Part shown: positions 8,201 through 10,435 of the stretch, piece after piece
Position numbering within the stretch: position 1 is the first letter of the stretch
Layout of the letters: the number at the start of each line of letters is the position of its first letter
Origin: VGEM01 sp033764265
GTDB taxonomy: Bacteria > Pseudomonadota > Alphaproteobacteria > Rhodospirillales > Rhodospirillaceae
Assembly (NCBI GenBank): GCA_033764265.1
Contig: JANRJB010000286.1
Coordinates: 1-10,435, forward strand
Direction: 5' to 3'
DNA length: 10,435 nt
Position numbers and translations under genes: made by a program
The notes under the pieces: generated by a model
Databases searched by the model: none
What the model saw: only the letters and a program-made list of their open reading frames with translations
Told to the model about the DNA's origin: nothing

Positions 8201-8641
8201 ATGCCCGATACCGCCACCGTTCAAGCGCCGCCGCTCCAGCCCACCGTCGGCGTGGGCGTGGTGGTCGTGCGCGGCGACCAGGTGCTGCTGATCAAGCGCG
8301 GCAAGGCGCCCAGGATGGGCGAATGGAGCATTCCCGGCGGCACGCAGGAACTGGGCGAGACGGTGCGCGAGACCGCCGTGCGCGAGGTGCGCGAGGAAAC
8401 CGGCGTCGAAATCGAAGGGCTGCGCCTGCTCGACGTGGTCGATGCCTTCGGCCGCCACCCGGACGGGTCCTTGCGCACCCAATGGACGCTGGTGGATTTC
8501 GCCGCCACATGGGTGTCGGGCGAGGCGGTGGCCGGCGGCGACGCGGCCGAGGCGCGTTGGGTCGAGGCCGCCGCGATCGAACGCTATGGCTTGTGGAGCG
8601 AGACGGTGCGCATCATCCGCGCGGCACTGGCAGGCGACTGA
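8201..8641 (+). CDS. Nudix hydrolase
   Basis: Hydrolase of a nucleoside diphosphate linked to another moiety; the exact substrate is not predictable from the sequence. The 146-residue protein has a complete Nudix box, GX5EX7REUXEEXGU, at about residues 47-69 (GTQELGE through REVREETGV), so it should be catalytically competent with Mg2+. Just before it are the beta strands VGVGVVVVRGDQVLLIKRG and the GEWSIPGG turn typical of ADP-ribose pyrophosphatase/MutT-like members. ATG 8201 is preferred because it leaves a short leader before the fold. In-frame ATG 8162 would add 13 residues and lies almost in the DUF502 upstream region. Neither has a clear ribosome-binding site. It diverges from DUF502 and is followed after five bases by the ferredoxin gene, so they are probably one operon. 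Confidence 0.93.
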   Translation: MPDTATVQAPPLQPTVGVGVVVVRGDQVLLIKRGKAPRMGEWSIPGGTQELGETVRETAVREVREETGVEIEGLRLLDVVDAFGRHPDGSLRTQWTLVDFAATWVSGEAVAGGDAAEARWVEAAAIERYGLWSETVRIIRAALAGD

Positions 8642-8646
8642 CGGCG

Positions 8647-9000
8647 ATGTTCGAGGTGGACTTTAATCCGGCGCAGAAGCCGTTGTTCAATGTGCGGGTG
8701 TGCATCAACCGCCGTCTGAACACCGACAACCTGCCCAACTGCGCCGGCCGCGGCTCGCGCGAGTTGGCCGACGAACTGGAGCGGCGTATCGCCGCCGAGC
8801 GCATCCCCGCCAAGCTGCTGCGCGGACCGTGCATGAACAACTGCCAGATCGGCCCGAACATCAAGGTGCAGGGCGCCGAACTGTTCAACCTGAACTGCGA
8901 CACCTCCGACGCGCGCATCGAACAGATCATGGCTGCGGTCCGCGCCGAAGCCGCCAAGCGTCTCGCCGCGCCCGCGGCCCCGCCATCGCCGGAGCCATGA
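8647..9000 (+). CDS. Thioredoxin-like [2Fe-2S] ferredoxin
   Basis: 117-residue small electron carrier of the (2Fe-2S) ferredoxin family with a thioredoxin-like fold. Four cysteines have the family spacing: C19-x12-C32 and, about 30 residues later, C62-x3-C66 in GPCMNNCQIGPNIKV. A fifth, C84 (FNLNCDTSD), lies near the C-terminal side and is not needed for the cluster pattern. The last 25 or so residues form a helix and an Ala/Pro-rich tail. ATG 8647 lies five bases after the Nudix stop, so translation is likely coupled. Its stop codon overlaps the start of the next small gene (ATGA at 8997-9000). Redox partners are unknown. The alternative of a non-cluster thioredoxin-like protein is less likely given the intact CX12C/CX3C pattern. 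Confidence 0.9.
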   Translation: MFEVDFNPAQKPLFNVRVCINRRLNTDNLPNCAGRGSRELADELERRIAAERIPAKLLRGPCMNNCQIGPNIKVQGAELFNLNCDTSDARIEQIMAAVRAEAAKRLAAPAAPPSPEP

Positions 9001-9143
9001 CCGGTTTCCTTGTCACCGTCGGCGTGATCGTGGCGGCGATCGTCGGCCTCGCGTTCGCCCTGCCCTGCCCCGCCTGCCGCGCCCGCCGCGAACGGCTCGC
9101 GCGCGCTTACGCCGAATGGCGGCGCGCGAACGAAAAACCGTAA
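8997..9143 (+). CDS. 48-residue single-pass membrane microprotein with CPAC motif
   Basis: Unrecognised small protein. Residues 4-22 form one strongly hydrophobic segment (FLVTVGVIVAAIVGLAFAL), followed at once by PCPACRARRERLARA. This places a CxxC pair (C24, C27) and an arginine-rich cytoplasmic-type tail just at the membrane face, consistent with N-out/C-in topology by the positive-inside rule. The ATG overlaps the ferredoxin TGA as ATGA, the classic sign of translational coupling, which is the main evidence that this short frame is real. The CxxC could bind a metal or take part in thiol exchange next to the ferredoxin, but that is inference. The stop lies just before the repeat array. Confidence 0.65.
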   Translation: MTGFLVTVGVIVAAIVGLAFALPCPACRARRERLARAYAEWRRANEKP

Positions 9144-9150
9144 CGAAATG

Positions 9151-9455
9151 GGTCTTGGCCGCCAGGCCGGGACCTACGGTGCGTCAAACTCAAGCGGCGC
9201 AGGTTGATGAGTAGGCCCCGGACTGAATCCGGAGCTTTGGGGTAGAGTTTCGGTGTCGAACGTCCCGGCCTCCGGGCCGGGACCCACGGTGCGTCAAACT
9301 CAAACGACGCTTGTCGATGCGTGCGCACCGGAACAAGTCCGGGGCTTTGGGGTAGAGTTTCGGTGTTGAACGTCCCGGCCACCGGGCCGGGACCCACGGT
9401 GCGTCAAACTCAAGCGGCGCAGGTTGATGAGTAGGCCCCGGAATAAATCCGGGGC
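9151..9455 (+). repeat. 110-bp tandem repeat array, about 2.8 copies
   Basis: The anchor GTGCGTCAAACTCAA recurs at 9179, 9289 and 9399, an exact 110-base period. Aligned by hand, copies 1 (9151-9260) and 2 (9261-9370) match at about 89 of 110 positions. Copy 3 (9371-9455) stops short at the nuclease gene. Each unit carries two hairpins. One is GTCCCGGCC/GGCCGGGAC with a 4-base loop (9262-9283, 9372-9393; wobble-paired in copy 1). The other is centred on CCGGA...TCCGG, which in copy 3 becomes an 8-bp stem GCCCCGGA/TCCGGGGC (9435-9455). The period is not a multiple of three, so antisense open frames here are not genes. This stretch and its spacer are the only interval over 300 bases without a gene. 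Confidence 0.92.
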
Positions 9456-9468
9456 GCGAGAAAGTGGA

Positions 9469-9768
9469 ATGCCGCACTACGTTTACATCCTCGCGAGCAA
9501 GAAGCACGGCACGCTCTACGTCGGAACGACCATCGATCTCGATGCCCGCGTCCGTGCGCACAAGGCTGGACTGGTCGCCGGATTCACCAAGGACCACGGC
9601 GTCAAGATGCTCGTCTACTTCGAATCGCATGACGGCTTGGACGCGGCGCGGCGGCGCGAACGCTCGCTCAAGCGCTGGCGCCGCGAGTGGAAGTTCAACC
9701 TGATCGAACGGGACAATCCCAATTGGGACGATTTGGCTGTCGGGCTCTCGCATCTTGGCACGACATGA
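9469..9768 (+). CDS. GIY-YIG family nuclease (YhbQ/COG2827-like)
   Basis: Small single-domain GIY-YIG endonuclease-fold protein, 99 residues, the usual length for the stand-alone YhbQ-like group. The paired motif is YVYIL (residues 4-8) and LYVGTT (16-21). It is followed by the expected catalytic arginine region ARVRAHKAG (R27, H31), the LVYFE strand (Y50), and the metal-binding glutamate in RRRERSLKRW (E64). A KFNLIE...NPNWDDL tail is typical of the group. ATG 9469 is chosen because homology starts there. An upstream in-frame ATG at 9424 lies inside the tandem repeat. The gene sits 13 bases after the repeat array and one base before an inverted partial copy of the same repeat, so gene and repeats form a compact unit. 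A DNA substrate in the repeat hairpins is an attractive but untested idea; a housekeeping repair role is the alternative. Confidence 0.92.
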   Translation: MPHYVYILASKKHGTLYVGTTIDLDARVRAHKAGLVAGFTKDHGVKMLVYFESHDGLDAARRRERSLKRWRREWKFNLIERDNPNWDDLAVGLSHLGTT

Positions 9769-9840
9769 AAACGTCCGGCCGACGGGCCCGGACGTTCAAC
9801 ACTTCAACCCTATACCAAAGCCCTGGATTTATTCCGGGGC
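9769..9840 (-). repeat. Inverted partial copy of the 110-bp repeat
   Basis: Read on the minus strand from 9840, this segment follows the same order as the upstream units: GCCCCGGAATAAATCC, then GGGCTTTGG, then GTTGAACGTCC, then a terminal hairpin. The first 21 bases match 9435-9455 at 20 positions. The hairpin nearest the nuclease stop has a 9-bp stem (9770-9778 with 9788-9796). With the array on the left it brackets the GIY-YIG gene in opposite orientation. It lacks a T-run and is not read as an ordinary terminator, though it could end transcription or shield the mRNA 3' end. Confidence 0.85.
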
Positions 9841-9851
9841 ATGATGAGGAA

Positions 9852-10070
9852 TTACTGAAACAGCGCCAGCACCGGTTTCAGGGCCCGAAGCGCTTGCAGT
9901 TTCATCAGCGGCCACTGGGCGTAAGGCCAAATGAAGGCGCGGATCATCGCCGTGCCCATCGAAATCTTGCCGAACAGGTCGTTGACGAAAAACCCGATGC
10001 CGATGACGCAGTAAGACGCCTGGAGCCAGAAGAACAACCGCACGGCCGCCGACCCATTCCCGAAACCCAA
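9852..10070 (-). CDS. Small membrane protein, unknown function
   Basis: 72 residues from TTG 10070, or 63 from in-frame GTG 10043; no ribosome-binding site decides. I do not recognise it. Residues of about 11-34 (RLFFWLQASYCVIGIGFFV) look like one membrane segment, and a second semi-hydrophobic stretch (AMIRAFIWPYAQWPLM) follows. The end is helical and basic (LQALRALKPVLALFQ). Third codon positions are mostly G or C, like the known genes, which supports coding. It starts 40 bases after the DUF4340-like stop on the same strand and could be the last gene of that operon. Its stop lies 12 bases from the inverted repeat copy. Confidence 0.6.
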   Translation of the reverse strand: MGFGNGSAAVRLFFWLQASYCVIGIGFFVNDLFGKISMGTAMIRAFIWPYAQWPLMKLQALRALKPVLALFQ

Positions 10071-10110
10071 TTCAGTGTGGGCCCGGGCACGTGGCCGGTC
10101 AAAGCCAAAT

Positions 10111-10435
10111 TCAGGTTCCGTCCTCGCTCTCGGGCTTGCGCGCCAGTTCGGCCATGCGCTTTTTCAGCGCGTTGACCTCGTAGGCCGGCACTTGGAACAC
10201 CCAGCCCTCGGCGCGGGCATTGATTTCGGCGATGGTTTTCGCCCAATCCACCGCCCCTTCCGATGGCGCCCCTTCCGATGACGCCCCTTCGGCCGGCGCG
10301 CCGTCAGCCGGCGGGGTTTCAGCCGGCGGCGGCGTGGCGCTGATCTTCACCCAGTTCTGGCCGTCGGCCTCGACGTAATCGAGCGACACCTTGAACCCGG
10401 CGAAGCCCTCGAACTCGGCCTTGATCGCCTTGTCG
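10111..10435 (-). CDS. DUF4340-like protein, C-terminal end (5' part outside window)
   Basis: The reading frame is open from the window edge to TGA 10113-10111, so this is the 3' end of a longer gene; GTG 10389 is an internal codon, not the start. The visible 107 residues contain a strand-rich segment (FEGFAGFKVSLDYVEADG, NWVKISA). A Pro/Ala/Glu-rich low-complexity linker follows, then INARAEGWVFQVPAYEVNALKKRMAEL and a charged tail. The GWVFQVPAYE...LKKRM ending is what I recall from DUF4340 proteins, often encoded beside GldG-like ABC transporter auxiliary components and acting at the periplasmic side of the membrane. The neighbours that would confirm this lie outside the window. Confidence that it is coding is high; the family name is moderate. 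Confidence 0.75.
   Translation of the reverse strand, partial: DKAIKAEFEGFAGFKVSLDYVEADGQNWVKISATPPPAETPPADGAPAEGASSEGAPSEGAVDWAKTIAEINARAEGWVFQVPAYEVNALKKRMAELARKPESEDGT
10252..10326 (-). repeat. 15-bp tandem repeats inside the DUF4340-like gene
   Basis: CGCCCCTTCCGATGG (10252-10266) is followed by a 14/15 copy (10267-10281) and a 12/15 copy (10282-10296), then more diverged copies to about 10326. The period is in frame and encodes a five-residue repeat on the minus strand (APSEG, ASSEG, APAEG, PPADG), a flexible linker within the C-terminal domain. Such repeats change length by slippage. Confidence 0.8.

Noticed and set aside
6182..8482. A single 766-codon minus-strand frame covering the MFS gene and beyond
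   Set aside because: Only the part from GTG 7414 is MFS-like. The upstream part overlaps DUF502 in another frame and is antisense to the Nudix gene, so it is a chance extension rather than a fusion.
9151..9455. Possible CRISPR array
   Set aside because: The whole 110-base unit repeats, including what would be spacers; there are no short direct repeats with unique spacers and no cas genes.
9107..9753. Minus-strand frames 9107-9397 and 9190-9753 with recurring peptides
   Set aside because: They are translations of the 110-bp repeat. The period is not divisible by three, so each copy is read in a different frame, and one also runs antisense to the nuclease gene.
9151..9840. Insertion sequence or classic transposon
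   Set aside because: No transposase or target-site duplication was seen; the only gene inside is the GIY-YIG protein, so the unit is described as repeats plus a nuclease gene rather than an IS.

Overview
The window is a high-GC (about two-thirds G+C by eye) bacterial chromosome segment. It most likely comes from an alphaproteobacterium, because of the divergent arrangement sdhE-mfd / recG, the DUF502 membrane protein, and the strongly G/C-biased third codon positions. The order or genus cannot be fixed from the sequence alone.

Layout. Positions 1-3407 (minus) hold almost all of mfd, the transcription-repair coupling factor, with its C-terminal tail cut by the window edge. Just upstream on the same strand is sdhE (3422-3688), a small flavinylation factor, probably co-transcribed with mfd from a good sigma70-like promoter at 3788-3816. 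recG (3873-5993, plus) diverges from this pair, so two related SF2 DNA translocases that rescue stalled transcription and replication sit back to back. A short intergenic segment with a very AT-rich island (6091-6140) separates recG from a convergent minus-strand pair. That pair is a DUF502 membrane protein (7411-8115) translationally coupled to an MFS transporter (6182-7414). Diverging from DUF502 is a tight plus-strand trio: a Nudix hydrolase (8201-8641), a thioredoxin-like [2Fe-2S] ferredoxin (8647-9000), and an overlapping 48-codon membrane microprotein with a CPAC motif (8997-9143).

The right-hand part is the accessory-looking region. A 2.8-copy tandem array of a 110-bp, hairpin-rich repeat (9151-9455) runs up to a small GIY-YIG nuclease gene (9469-9768). 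An inverted partial copy of the same repeat (9769-9840) follows one base after its stop codon. A gene bracketed this tightly by palindromic repeats resembles the nuclease/repeat partnership known for REP-associated tyrosine transposases, but with a GIY-YIG enzyme. It is the most interesting feature here. Beyond it lie a small minus-strand membrane protein (9852-10070) and the C-terminal end of a DUF4340-like protein (10111-10435) that carries a 15-bp tandem repeat.

Most of the window is housekeeping. No complete phage, insertion sequence, CRISPR array, tRNA or rRNA was seen.
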